This document shows, one piece after another, positions 21,608-29,665 of a DNA stretch of 35,042 nt (positions are counted from its first letter, which is position 1; each line of letters opens with the position of its first letter). Source of the stretch: Candidatus Pacearchaeota archaeon (GTDB lineage Archaea > Nanobdellota > Nanobdellia > Pacearchaeales > GW2011-AR1); contig JAGVXM010000040.1 in assembly GCA_018303785.1 (NCBI GenBank), positions 1 to 35,042 on the forward strand, in the 5' to 3' direction. The notes beneath the pieces are model-generated. The model was not told the DNA's origin and searched no databases. It saw only the letters and a program-made list of their open reading frames with translations. A program made the position numbers and the translations under genes.

Positions 21608-21870
21608 TTAATCACTTTTTATATTTTGTCTTAATATCTTTATAATGTTTTCAGAAATAGGGGATTGAATATCATAAATTACTCTTTTACTATCTCTATC
21701 TATTTCTCTAACCACTCCATTAACTACCTCTATATCTGAGTTTATATATCCCCCATCTTTTAACATTTTTTTTTACTTTGTCAAAATGAAATTGTTCAGG
21801 ATCAGAAAATAAATTTTCTGATTCTTCAGTTCTTACGAACTCTAATAGAATCTCACGAAATCGCTTTATA
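21608..21870 (-). pseudogene. Small unknown gene frameshifted at a nine-A run
   Basis: On the minus strand a coding-like frame (F-R-E-I-L-L-E-F-V-R-T-E-E-S-E, then Q-F-H-F-D-K-V-K-K) meets a run of nine As (plus strand T-run 21766-21774). If one A is removed it continues as M-L-K-D-G-G-Y-I-N-S-D-I-E-V-V-N-G, then V-R-E-I-D-R-D-S-K-R to the stop at 21608. No ATG precedes the first part, which begins after a TGA near 21872. It may be a decayed gene, a sequencing indel in a homopolymer, or a separate 52-residue gene starting at ATG 21766. The last part is beta-rich; no family recognised. Confidence 0.45.
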
Positions 21871-21918
21871 TTTTTTCATATACCAAATTTATTAAATGTT
21901 TCTGCTATCAAAAAAACA

Positions 21919-21998
21919 CGCCGCCACTGGGAATCGAACCCAGGAACCGAAACGGCACGGATTAGCAATCCGTTGCTCTACCACTGAGCGATGGCGGC
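21919..21998 (-). tRNA. tRNA-Ser (anticodon GCU)
   Basis: The 80 bases fold as a cloverleaf: acceptor GCCGCCA/TGGCGGC, D stem GCTC/GAGC with a 7-base loop, anticodon stem ACGGA/TCCGT with loop TTGCTAA (anticodon GCT), T stem CTGGG/CCCAG with loop TTCGATT. The discriminator is G, as for serine. The variable region is 13 bases with a CCG/CGG mini-stem: a class II arm, but about as short as such an arm can be. CCA is not encoded. It reads AGC/AGU codons. Confidence 0.93.
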
Positions 21999-22204
21999 TT
22001 AAAATGAATAGAAATATACCAATTATAAAGTTATTGTTAATTAATTTGATACATTTACTTATTTTTAAAAAAGTCTTTTTCTTTAAAAGACGAAAAATCC
22101 CACTCATATTTAAGAGACATACTATCAATTGTGCGCATTAACTTTTAAATATTGTGACAGAGAAATGTGTGAATATTTATAATCTCTTTATTCTTAATTT
22201 TTTC

Positions 22205-22738
22205 ATGATAGAGGTGTATGGAATAATTTTAGTTATACATCTACTTTCTGTTGTTGTTGCAGTTGGCGCAGTTACAGTAACAGATTATTTGCATATAGCT
22301 GGACATCGCCAAAAAAAATTAGCTCAAGAATTACTAGATGTTTACCCACTATTATCTAAATTAATTAGCACAGCATTGATCCTTGTGATTATATCCGGAA
22401 CTCTGTTAGTATATCAAAAACCCGAATTTTTATCCAAACCCTTATTTCAGCTTAAGTTATCGTTAGTTGTTATTCTTATTTTAAATGGATTATATTTACA
22501 AAAAAAAATAGCACCACAAATAATGATTTGTACTATAAATCCAGAATTATGTTCTGAAAAGGTAAAATATCGCGCCGCATTTGCAGGAATTTTATCACTA
22601 ATTACTTGGTATGCAGTAACTATTTTGGCGCTGACGAAGAACTTTAGTTATACAGTTATACAATTCGTGAGTGTTTACCTTATTGTTTTATGTATTGCAA
22701 TTGGTATGACGATGTATATCGAAAATAAATTTCATTGA
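22205..22738 (+). CDS. Polytopic membrane protein, unknown
   Basis: This 177-residue protein has five membrane helices: about 5-27 (I-I-L-V-I-H-L-L-S-V-V), 50-70, 80-100, 120-142 and 150-172. His in the first helix (V-I-H-L-L) and a following T-D-Y-L-H recall heme- or copper-handling membrane families of the DUF2214/CopD sort, but the match is weak. ATG 22205 is chosen over a GTG at 22154 because ATTTATAAT (22175-22183) is centred 26 bases upstream. It stands alone, after the tRNA-Ser gene on the other strand. Confidence 0.6.
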   Translation: MIEVYGIILVIHLLSVVVAVGAVTVTDYLHIAGHRQKKLAQELLDVYPLLSKLISTALILVIISGTLLVYQKPEFLSKPLFQLKLSLVVILILNGLYLQKKIAPQIMICTINPELCSEKVKYRAAFAGILSLITWYAVTILALTKNFSYTVIQFVSVYLIVLCIAIGMTMYIENKFH

Positions 22739-22849
22739 TCTTTAACAAGAAAAAAGATTTCTATATTAACAATTACTTCAACAACTAGAGGTATTATTAC
22801 ATAACTCATTAAAAAATAATAAAATTATAAAAAATAAAAAAAAATAAAA

Positions 22850-23194
22850 TTAATGTTTAGCAATGCTGAAAACGTTTCTTATTGCAACAATTATTGTAGC
22901 AGGAACAAACAAAATAAGCAAAGCTTGTAAAATTCCGCTAACATACATTACATCAGAAAGAACTTGTCCTCCTAATGCAGAAACGATAACAAGTACTGCA
23001 CCAGACATTAAAAATGGAGTAGCTTCTCTATCAGCAACGTTTAACAATCCGACAATAATACCAACAAGAACCAAGACCCACGTTAATGTATCTGCTAACC
23101 CGCCGGTAAAACCAAGACCTAAAACAACTGCTAAAATCACTCCTATTAGAAACGCCCAACTTCCCAGAACATTTCCGTTATTATTTTTAGCCAT
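22850..23194 (-). CDS. Small four-helix membrane protein with a strong ribosome-binding site
   Basis: From ATG 23194 the protein has 114 residues: a short polar start (A-K-N-N-N-G-N-V-L-G-S), then membrane helices at about 12-32, 36-53, 60-78 and 85-105. The helices are rich in Gly/Ala/Val with few charges. No family recognised, and no cofactor residue is visible. Unlike most genes here it has a full Shine-Dalgarno just upstream, suggesting high expression or a leadered transcript. It is divergent from the endonuclease III gene. An abundant structural membrane protein is one possibility. Confidence 0.65.
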   Translation of the reverse strand: MAKNNNGNVLGSWAFLIGVILAVVLGLGFTGGLADTLTWVLVLVGIIVGLLNVADREATPFLMSGAVLVIVSALGGQVLSDVMYVSGILQALLILFVPATIIVAIRNVFSIAKH

Positions 23195-23202
23195 TATAGT
23201 AT

Positions 23203-23211
23203 ACCTCCTTT
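23203..23211 (-). promoter_or_regulatory. Strong Shine-Dalgarno site
   Basis: AAAGGAGGT on the minus strand lies eight bases before ATG 23194 and decides that start over the upstream in-frame ATG at 23242. Such a perfect site is rare among the mostly leaderless genes in this window. Confidence 0.75.
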
Positions 23212-23296
23212 CAATATTATTCAAAATATATATTCTACCCATGTAAAATAAGTTTATAAGTTTTTTCTATTTCCTCTATATACCAATTATCAAAAA

Positions 23297-23911
23297 ATGG
23301 ATTCAAAAAAGGCAATAGCTCAATTAAAAAAAATCAATGAAATAAAGGGAGATATGCGCTTAGCTGCAGAATCCTGGGATTCAAAATTTAAGACATTGAT
23401 ATCAACATTATTGTCAGCCAGGACATTAGATGAAACTACAATAAAAGTCTGCAGCACTTTATTTGAAAAATTTCCCGACGCAAAAAAATTATCCGAAGCA
23501 TCATTAGTAGAAATACAAAGCATAATCAAACCTGTCAACTTTTACATCACCAAGTCAAAAAATATAATAGGCTGTGCTAAAATCCTATCAGAAAAATATG
23601 ATGGCAATGTCCCATTAAAATATGATCGACTTATTGAACTGCCTGGCGTTGGGAATAAGACTGCAAATGTCTTCCTGTCTGAAAATGGCTATAACACTAT
23701 TGGCGTCGATACCCATGTCTACTTTATAGCTCATTATTTAGATTGGAGCAATGGAAAGGGTTCAGAAGATGTGGAAAACGATTTGAAAAAATTATTCCCA
23801 GAAAGTTATTGGAAAGAACTAAACTCCATATTAGTTAAATTTGGAAAAAAATATACCTCGCGAAAAAGAAAAAAAGAATTACTGGATGAAATAAAAAATA
23901 TAAAAGTTTAA
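23297..23911 (+). CDS. nth: Endonuclease III-like DNA glycosylase/AP lyase without the Fe-S cluster
   Basis: This 204-residue protein has the HhH-GPD fold of endonuclease III, which removes oxidised pyrimidines in base-excision repair. The hairpin motif L-P-G-V-G-N-K-T-A-N-V-F-L contains the catalytic Lys, and V-D-T-H-V the catalytic Asp. In most Nth proteins four Cys after the last helix bind a 4Fe-4S cluster; here that tail reads K-F-G-K-K-Y-T-S-R-K-R-K-K and has no Cys at all. Length is otherwise normal. The gene has its own TATA-type promoter and is followed by an unrelated small gene. Confidence 0.9.
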   Translation: MDSKKAIAQLKKINEIKGDMRLAAESWDSKFKTLISTLLSARTLDETTIKVCSTLFEKFPDAKKLSEASLVEIQSIIKPVNFYITKSKNIIGCAKILSEKYDGNVPLKYDRLIELPGVGNKTANVFLSENGYNTIGVDTHVYFIAHYLDWSNGKGSEDVENDLKKLFPESYWKELNSILVKFGKKYTSRKRKKELLDEIKNIKV

Positions 23912-23935
23912 ATAAGAGATATAGCATCTTTAAAG

Positions 23936-24319
23936 ATGACAAATTACACTGCAGTTTTTGAAATTGAACACGGAGTATCTAAGGGATTTGGAGTGGTATA
24001 TAATGATATAATTACAAAATCTAAATTGATTTCAGCAGAATCTGACATTGAAGCATTGAAACATGCATATCATTTTGGTGAACAACTTGTAAAAAATTAC
24101 CTGGCAAATACAGACGGCTATAAAACTGCAACATTAATTTCTTTAAAAGACGAGACAAATAGCGAAATTGATCAAGTTTCTTTGATTAGAGACAAATCTT
24201 CTGATAAAGAAGGATTAGAAGATCATTTAAATATTTTATTTCCCAAGGGCAATTTGAGATTACAAATGACATGGATAGAAGATATGCTTGAAATTTTTAA
24301 CATTCAAAAAACTTCCTGA
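23936..24319 (+). CDS. Unknown 127-residue cytosolic protein
   Basis: This alpha/beta protein starts Y-T-A-V-F-E-I-E-H-G and has S-A-E-S-D-I-E-A-L-K-H-A-Y-H-F-G-E-Q-L-V (a strand-helix unit), then a strand T-A-T-L-I-S-L-K, and an acidic C-terminus. No Cys and no membrane span. GTTTAAATAA lies about 25 bases before ATG 23936, giving a leaderless message. Its 3' end overlaps the convergent zinc-rich gene by 16 bases. No family recognised. Confidence 0.6.
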   Translation: MTNYTAVFEIEHGVSKGFGVVYNDIITKSKLISAESDIEALKHAYHFGEQLVKNYLANTDGYKTATLISLKDETNSEIDQVSLIRDKSSDKEGLEDHLNILFPKGNLRLQMTWIEDMLEIFNIQKTS

Positions 24320-25650
24320 ATTTTAATTTTTCCATAACATGACGGACAATAAAATTTGTTCTCAATTTTTTTAAATAACTGCTTACTTCCAAGTCGTTTG
24401 CAAGACGGACAAGTTGTGCTACACTGACGACATATAATTTTTTTTGTTATAAAGTCTGTTTTTGCATCTGATTGGCATATATTTTTTCTACACATGCTGC
24501 ATAATGAAGTGCAGCTATCGCAAATTTGTTTGCTGCAAAGATAGCAATTGCTTTTCCGACATTTGATACATTGAATGGCATTACACGAGCATCGATCACC
24601 ACATTGTCGGCATAGTAAATGATTAGACGAACAAATGATAATTTCTTTTATTTCTAAAGAACAGCATTCACAAACGATTTTATGGATTTGTTTAGTCAAT
24701 GCATTAAATTCTGCATCAACTGTTTTAAATTTTTTATTATTCATAAATACCATCTGTAAAGAAAAAATAGGAAAGCAAATTACCGTCTGATTTAATAGCT
24801 TAGATGAGATATTAATTGAATGCTTGTTTTTTTCTTCAATTAAATGAAATTTTTTTTCTTTTTCTAATTCTTGAGGATGAATTTTTTCTTCTAACCGAAT
24901 AATAGCCTCCTGTAACTTTTGTTCTTTAACCTTTTTCGTTTGCAGATCTTCATGAGAATTTTTCAATTCCGCAAGTTTTACTCTTGTAGATTCAATTTCC
25001 TTATTGGCTTCGTGAGACAAATTATTGTAATGCTCATTAATACGTAGTATTTCTCTATCTAATGAAACTTTTAATTTTTCCTTAATTTCAAGCAGACGAT
25101 CATGAAGCAGCTGCTTAATTTTTTCTTGTGGCAATTTCATATCTAATTCACCTTCATTTTTAATTTCCCGTCGAGTCGCGGGAATTGTTTGATAATCTTC
25201 AAGATTGAAATTTTCAATAAGTGTGTTATCATGAATATACAAGTGATTAATCACTTTCTCAGTTTCATTTAAGTAATGAATAGTTGTTTCAAAAGTGAGT
25301 TTGTAAATGTAATCATTATTGCTTTTCTTATTGATTTTGTAAATATTGTACCCATTAAAATGAATATGTTTCTGCAGTTCATCCGGCGAAATTTCCTCTA
25401 ATTCTAATTTGAGCAGTGTAACTTTTGCTTTATTTCTCAAATATTCCGATATAACATTAAATAAATGGCTCGAGCTAGTTAATAATTCTCCATCGGCATT
25501 TTCTTCAAATGCAAAACGGTAAGGTCCATTTTTTCCGTAAATTTTTTCAAAATCTTTTGGAACATTTTCAATTAACAAAATATCATCTCCAATAACTGTA
25601 CAATTAAGTTTAACAAAAAATTCTTTTACAATATTTTTAAGATCACTCAT
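24304..25650 (-). CDS. Coiled-coil protein with a multi-zinc-knuckle C-terminus, partner of the SNF2 ATPase
   Basis: This 448-residue protein has three parts: an alpha/beta N-terminal domain (about 1-165), a long charged coiled coil (about 170-290) and a Cys-rich C-terminus (about 330-440). The Cys-rich part has at least eight C-x2-C pairs (C-R-Q-C, C-I-K-C, C-Y-L-C, C-D-S-C, C-S-M-C, C-R-Q-C, C-P-S-C twice), enough for four or more zinc sites, RING- or ribbon-like. Its start overlaps the SNF2 gene stop by 8 bases, so translation is coupled and a complex is likely. The coiled coil could dimerise it or act as an arm on the ATPase. No named family recognised. Confidence 0.7.
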   Translation of the reverse strand: MSDLKNIVKEFFVKLNCTVIGDDILLIENVPKDFEKIYGKNGPYRFAFEENADGELLTSSSHLFNVISEYLRNKAKVTLLKLELEEISPDELQKHIHFNGYNIYKINKKSNNDYIYKLTFETTIHYLNETEKVINHLYIHDNTLIENFNLEDYQTIPATRREIKNEGELDMKLPQEKIKQLLHDRLLEIKEKLKVSLDREILRINEHYNNLSHEANKEIESTRVKLAELKNSHEDLQTKKVKEQKLQEAIIRLEEKIHPQELEKEKKFHLIEEKNKHSINISSKLLNQTVICFPIFSLQMVFMNNKKFKTVDAEFNALTKQIHKIVCECCSLEIKEIIICSSNHLLCRQCGDRCSCNAIQCIKCRKSNCYLCSKQICDSCTSLCSMCRKNICQSDAKTDFITKKIICRQCSTTCPSCKRLGSKQLFKKIENKFYCPSCYGKIKIQEVF

Positions 25651-27421
25651 GGTCTATTAATTCTGAAGTATTTATTTTATATTCTGAATATGATTGTATT
25701 CCTTGTTGAATAATAGTTTCAATTTCCTTAATTCCTTTAGAAAATATTTCTAGGTTATTTTTTGAATCGATAAAATGATTCATTATCATTTCCTCAATTT
25801 TATTTACACCATTATTACCATTTCCATCAAGGCCAAGATTAAAAAGAATAATTGGCAGTTCTCCAATAATTAAACCGACGCAGCACATTTTATTTATAAT
25901 AAGATCAACAACATATTCTTCCATTGTGCCTTTCGTAGCTAAGCTGTAAATATTCATATTTCTTTTTTGCCCAATCCTATCTATTCTTCCAATTCTTTGT
26001 TCAACGGACATAGGATTCCATGGCAGATCATAATTAATAAGATTATTGCAAAATTGAAAATTTAATCCTTCACAACCAGTTTCAGTTGAGATCATGATAT
26101 CGGCACGATTCTTAAATTCATCAATAATCGCAGTCTTCTCTTCACGCGTACTGGCGCCGGTAAAAGGAACAATACTTAATCCAGTTGGTTTAAGTTTTTC
26201 AATAATATAAAAGAGAGTCGTAGGATGCTTTGTGTAAATAAGAATTTTTTGATTTCGGTCCTGACGAAAAATATCCCGAATAAGTTTGATGAGTGTTTCT
26301 ATTTTTGAATCTGTTTTTAAGACAGCATATGCGTCTAAAATCTTTTGTGCATGAGTAATTGTTCTTTTGTGATATTTATCTTGATTATCAATTATCCGTT
26401 GCAAAGATTCCATTGCAGACTTTGAAGAACTCGTAATTTTGGGAAGAATTGCATAGATCGCGAGCTTACCATTTATTTGCATGCCCGATGATAAAAAGTA
26501 ATTAGATTTAATCATGTTTTGAATCTCCTCGTAAATAATTTTTTCTTCATCCGTTAAATCTACTGAAATAGTTTTCGGAACTCTCTGCATATATTCAACA
26601 GTCGTCTCACTTCTTTTTCTTCGCACCATAACTTCCCTCAGTTTTCTTTTAAGTACCTCATGGTTCAATGGCTTTCTTTTATTTCCTCGTTCCAGAAAAT
26701 TTTTCCTAAATGCCTGTAAAGTTCCCAAATGCCCTTTCTTTAACAAATTCAATAAGTTATACAATTCAACTAAATCGTTTTGAAATGGCGTTGCCGTTAA
26801 AATTAAAAATCTTTTTTTCTGAATTTTATCAACAAATTTTGTTCTCATGCTTAGTCGATCTTTTAACTTATGTGCTTCATCAACGATTAACAGATCCCAA
26901 GAAATATCGTGAACTTTTTTATGTCTAAATTGTCTTGATTCGAGATCATAGCCTTTTACTCGATCAATAGATGCTATGGCAAAATCGCTCACATCCCAAT
27001 CATCTTCGTTCTCAATAATGTTAAAAGAAATATCAAATTTATCATCGAGCTCTGCTACCCATTGATCCACTAGAGAAGGAGGCGTTAATATTAAAATTTT
27101 CTTTGCAAAACCCCTTTCAATGAGTTCTTTTATAACCATTCCTGTAGTAATTGTTTTTCCTAATCCTACTTCATCTGCAAGTAAGGCATTACAATTAAAA
27201 TCTCGTAAAATTCTTAAAGCTCCGTCTCGTTGATACGGTAAATCATACGTCAAATTATTTTTAATTTTCGGGTAAGATATAAGTTTGTTAATAACATTAT
27301 CAGTAACTAACTCGCTGACCTTTATTTTTAATTCCATAAGTTCTCGAGAATTAAAGTCATCCACTTCCAAATTTGACATTTCTATATCAAATGATTCATT
27401 GATAATTATTTCTTCAGTCAT
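25643..27421 (-). CDS. SNF2/RapA-type DNA-dependent ATPase
   Basis: This protein of about 592 residues has all SNF2 helicase-like motifs: Q-motif region Y-Q-R-D-G-A, Walker A D-E-V-G-L-G-K-T, D-E-A-H box followed by K-L-K-D, T-A-T-P-F-Q-N, F-T-G-A, S-T-E-T-G-C-E-G-L-N-F-Q and Q-R-I-G-R-I-D-R-I-G-Q-K-R. It resembles the RapA/HepA branch, whose members push along double-stranded DNA and may free stalled RNA polymerase; relatives also occur in defence systems. ATG 27421 (M-T-E-E-I) is preferred to GTG 27427. It is the first gene of a two-gene unit with the zinc-rich protein. Confidence 0.9.
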   Translation of the reverse strand: MTEEIIINESFDIEMSNLEVDDFNSRELMELKIKVSELVTDNVINKLISYPKIKNNLTYDLPYQRDGALRILRDFNCNALLADEVGLGKTITTGMVIKELIERGFAKKILILTPPSLVDQWVAELDDKFDISFNIIENEDDWDVSDFAIASIDRVKGYDLESRQFRHKKVHDISWDLLIVDEAHKLKDRLSMRTKFVDKIQKKRFLILTATPFQNDLVELYNLLNLLKKGHLGTLQAFRKNFLERGNKRKPLNHEVLKRKLREVMVRRKRSETTVEYMQRVPKTISVDLTDEEKIIYEEIQNMIKSNYFLSSGMQINGKLAIYAILPKITSSSKSAMESLQRIIDNQDKYHKRTITHAQKILDAYAVLKTDSKIETLIKLIRDIFRQDRNQKILIYTKHPTTLFYIIEKLKPTGLSIVPFTGASTREEKTAIIDEFKNRADIMISTETGCEGLNFQFCNNLINYDLPWNPMSVEQRIGRIDRIGQKRNMNIYSLATKGTMEEYVVDLIINKMCCVGLIIGELPIILFNLGLDGNGNNGVNKIEEMIMNHFIDSKNNLEIFSKGIKEIETIIQQGIQSYSEYKINTSELIDHE

Positions 27422-27485
27422 GGTCACCTCTTATTCAGGAAATCAAAAAACGTTTTTTAAGTTTATGGTAGACTAAGATATAAGA

Positions 27486-28280
27486 TTATACATCACTCGT
27501 CTTTAGGTAGGAAAAACCCATTTTATCAATAAGAGTAATCATTCGTTCTCGTTCCTCAGCTTTTCCACACCCTTTCCAGTCAATCAACACTTTAGAAATC
27601 TGTTCTTTAGTTTTTGCTTCAGCCTCCTTGAGCATATTTTCTGTTAAAGGCAATGAATATTGCGCAACGATATGGGAGACAGCATATGAAGATTTTAACT
27701 GTAAATGATTAAAATTAGGGGCATAATGCGGACCTCCTATAGCAAGGGAAGCTATCCAATTTTTTTCAGGCTTATATTCTTGAATAGATAAAACCGTTTT
27801 AGCCAAAACACCCGCAGCTGTTGCATCTTTCCACTCATTTTCTGCACTTCCAAGCTCAATAAAACAACAAGGAATATCTATTAACGGGCCATGATGTGTC
27901 GCTTCCATGCTAATTGAATATTTTGTCGTCACTTTTTCTTCAATTGCGAATTTATGCAGCATAATAAACAGGTATTTCATAACAAAAGCATACGTCGGAC
28001 AAATTTTTCCTTCTTTTCCGCCTAAATCCGCAGACCGCCAATTTCCCGGAGTGTGCAAACATAAGGAAGGAACTCCTTTTTCAGAGCGATGCGTGGATGC
28101 AAAAAAAATAAAATCAATATTTCTCAGTTCAGGATATTTTTCTATAGTAATTTCAGAGTAAAGCGTCTCTTTTCTTAGCTCAATAATAGGCACATGGGGA
28201 TTAAAACCCATTTCTCTAAATCGATCGGCAACATTTTTACCGGCAATATTATCCTTACAATAAATTATCGCATATCTCAT
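27486..28280 (-). CDS. dtdA: D-aminoacyl-tRNA deacylase, archaeal type
   Basis: This 264-residue protein of the DtdA/GEK1 family removes D-amino acids wrongly attached to tRNA. Family marks: A-S-T-H-R-S-E-K-G-V-P-S-L-C-L-H-T-P-G-N-W, S-M-E-A-T-H-H-G-P-L, P-C-C-F-I-E-L-G-S-A-E-N-E-W, and I-G-G-P-H-Y-A-P-N-F. The conserved His residues in these blocks are thought to hold metal. It lies between the SNF2 unit and the Sua5-like gene on the same strand, so two tRNA quality or modification genes are adjacent. Full length, no lesion seen. Confidence 0.93.
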   Translation of the reverse strand: MRYAIIYCKDNIAGKNVADRFREMGFNPHVPIIELRKETLYSEITIEKYPELRNIDFIFFASTHRSEKGVPSLCLHTPGNWRSADLGGKEGKICPTYAFVMKYLFIMLHKFAIEEKVTTKYSISMEATHHGPLIDIPCCFIELGSAENEWKDATAAGVLAKTVLSIQEYKPEKNWIASLAIGGPHYAPNFNHLQLKSSYAVSHIVAQYSLPLTENMLKEAEAKTKEQISKVLIDWKGCGKAEERERMITLIDKMGFSYLKTSDV

Positions 28281-28307
28281 GTAAATACTTCTTCTCCTTC
28301 ATTTAAA

Positions 28308-28853
28308 TTATTTCCTAGAAATCTCCTTCCCTTCAACAATAAGTGTCGAAGGCTTTCCGGACAACACTCCATCATCAATAATTACATCTGCTTCTTTATC
28401 AATTTTTTGAGGTAATTCTGATATATCTGTAATTGGTTTTTCACCTGACAAATTAACCGAAGTCGTGATAAATGGTACCCTAGCTTTTTGAATAATAGTG
28501 GTAAACTCATGCTGTGGAATTCTAATTCCCAGAGAGTCAGTTCCAGAAACCCAAGATAAGAATTTAGGATTTTTTTTCTTAAGTATTATCGTGTAAGGCC
28601 ATGGCAAATATTTTTTTAAGTCAACATCAACATCACAATTTTCATAAATCCAATCAAAGGAAGGCGCAATTACAGAAAATGGTTTATCATCTCTTCCTTT
28701 AATCAATCTAATTTTTTGTACTGCCAACTCATCCAGAGCATTGCAGCCAATTCCATAAATTGTATCTGTTGGATAAATAAAAATTTCATTATTAAAAATC
28801 CTCTGAATCATTTCATCTCGAGGAAATGCTTTTAAAGTTGTTTTGATTTTCAT
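28308..28853 (-). CDS. Sua5/YciO/YrdC-type threonylcarbamoyl-AMP synthase
   Basis: This 181-residue protein is a single YrdC domain: I-Y-P-T-D-T-I-Y-G-I-G-C-N-A, K-I-R-L-I-K-G-R-D-D-K-P-F-S-V-I, L-P-W-P-Y-T-I-I-L-K-K and P-F-I-T-T-S-V-N-L-S-G-E-K-P. It should make threonylcarbamoyl-AMP for the t6A37 modification of ANN-decoding tRNAs. The extra C-terminal Sua5 domain is absent, as in TsaC. It is 27 bases upstream of dtdA, likely co-transcribed. Start ATG 28853 directly follows the divergent small membrane gene. Confidence 0.9.
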   Translation of the reverse strand: MKIKTTLKAFPRDEMIQRIFNNEIFIYPTDTIYGIGCNALDELAVQKIRLIKGRDDKPFSVIAPSFDWIYENCDVDVDLKKYLPWPYTIILKKKNPKFLSWVSGTDSLGIRIPQHEFTTIIQKARVPFITTSVNLSGEKPITDISELPQKIDKEADVIIDDGVLSGKPSTLIVEGKEISRK

Positions 28854-28857
28854 AATT

Positions 28858-29094
28858 ATGATAACAGAGGTTTTTTACGTTTTATTAATCTTACTAGGAA
28901 TTCCTGCGGCACTAGTTTTAGGAAAAATGTGCAAAGAGGAAATTAATGCGTGGAAATTTAGGTTTTTTATTATTTCTGTTATTTCATTCATTCTTTCTGG
29001 TATTATTCTGTTAACATCTATTCAGTCTAAAATACTCATAGCTGTTTCTTTATTATTCATGGCGGTTGTAACATTTACATTGTACAAAATGTAA
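28858..29094 (+). CDS. Small three-helix membrane protein, unknown
   Basis: From ATG 28858 the protein has 78 residues with three membrane helices (about 3-22, 36-54, 59-76) and one conserved-looking polar loop K-M-C-K-E-E-I-N-A-W-K. The 15-base-earlier in-frame ATG would overlap the start of the divergent Sua5 gene, so the later one is chosen. No family recognised. It precedes the pilin gene on the same strand, 79 bases apart. Confidence 0.5.
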   Translation: MITEVFYVLLILLGIPAALVLGKMCKEEINAWKFRFFIISVISFILSGIILLTSIQSKILIAVSLLFMAVVTFTLYKM

Positions 29095-29114
29095 ATTACC
29101 GTCTACAAGAAACA

Positions 29115-29122
29115 TTTATATA
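29115..29122 (+). promoter_or_regulatory. TATA box of the pilin gene
   Basis: TTTATATA is centred about 55 bases before ATG 29174, so the message has a leader of about 30 bases containing AGGAGG (29161-29166), seven bases before the start. A leader with Shine-Dalgarno fits a highly expressed structural protein. Confidence 0.65.
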
Positions 29123-29173
29123 CTGGATTTAGTTTTTATAGACATTCTAAAGGGGATGAAAGGAGGGAGAATC

Positions 29174-29608
29174 ATGTTTAATAAAAAGGGTCAAGCAGCT
29201 ATGGAGTTTCTTATGACCTATGGTTGGGCTATTTTAGCGGCAGTTATTGCAATCGGTGTTCTTGCGTATTTCGGAGTTTTTACTCCAGGAAAATATACAT
29301 CTGGAACCGCAATTGTAACAGCTCCTTTCTATGCTAATGCTTGGAACGCGAAACCTGCAGGAGTTACATTAGAACTTCAAAATAATGGCGGAGAAACGTT
29401 CCAAATTGAAAGTGTCGACATCACAAATTGCGGTATTGATACAACAAAAGTAAATGTTACAGCAAGTTCAAAAACGACGAAAACAGTTTCGTGCGCTTTG
29501 ACAACCGGAGATAATTTCAAAGGAGATATAACAATTACATATAGAAAATCAGGCAGCTCAGTTAGTTTAACTGCAACTGGAACAATAACTGAAAAAGTAA
29601 CAGCATAA
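29174..29608 (+). CDS. Type IV pilin-like protein with class III signal peptide
   Basis: This 144-residue protein has the N-terminus M-F-N-K-K-G-Q-A-A-M-E-F-L-M-T-Y-G-W-A-I, the archaeal class III signal peptide. A prepilin peptidase should cut after Gly6, leaving Gln-Ala-Ala-Met-Glu with the Glu5 typical of pilins. One hydrophobic helix (about 10-34) would form the filament core, and the rest is a beta-rich, Thr/Ser-rich outer domain. ATG 29174 is used, not 29156, because AGGAGG at 29161-29166 is its ribosome-binding site. It faces the pilus motor operon that ends at 29666, so it is the likely filament subunit. Confidence 0.88.
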   Translation: MFNKKGQAAMEFLMTYGWAILAAVIAIGVLAYFGVFTPGKYTSGTAIVTAPFYANAWNAKPAGVTLELQNNGGETFQIESVDITNCGIDTTKVNVTASSKTTKTVSCALTTGDNFKGDITITYRKSGSSVSLTATGTITEKVTA

Positions 29609-29665
29609 ATTTTCATTTTTTTTATTTTATAATTTTATATTTTTAGAGAATTAGAATTGTTATTT

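Noticed and set aside
21892-22141. Open frames on both strands near 21.9-22.1 kb
   Set aside because: They cover the tRNA-Ser gene and its flanks; the cloverleaf explains the sequence and the frames have no coding character.
22863-23246. 127-codon plus-strand frame opposite the four-helix membrane protein
   Set aside because: The minus-strand gene has a perfect ribosome-binding site and clear membrane helices; the plus frame is a shadow.
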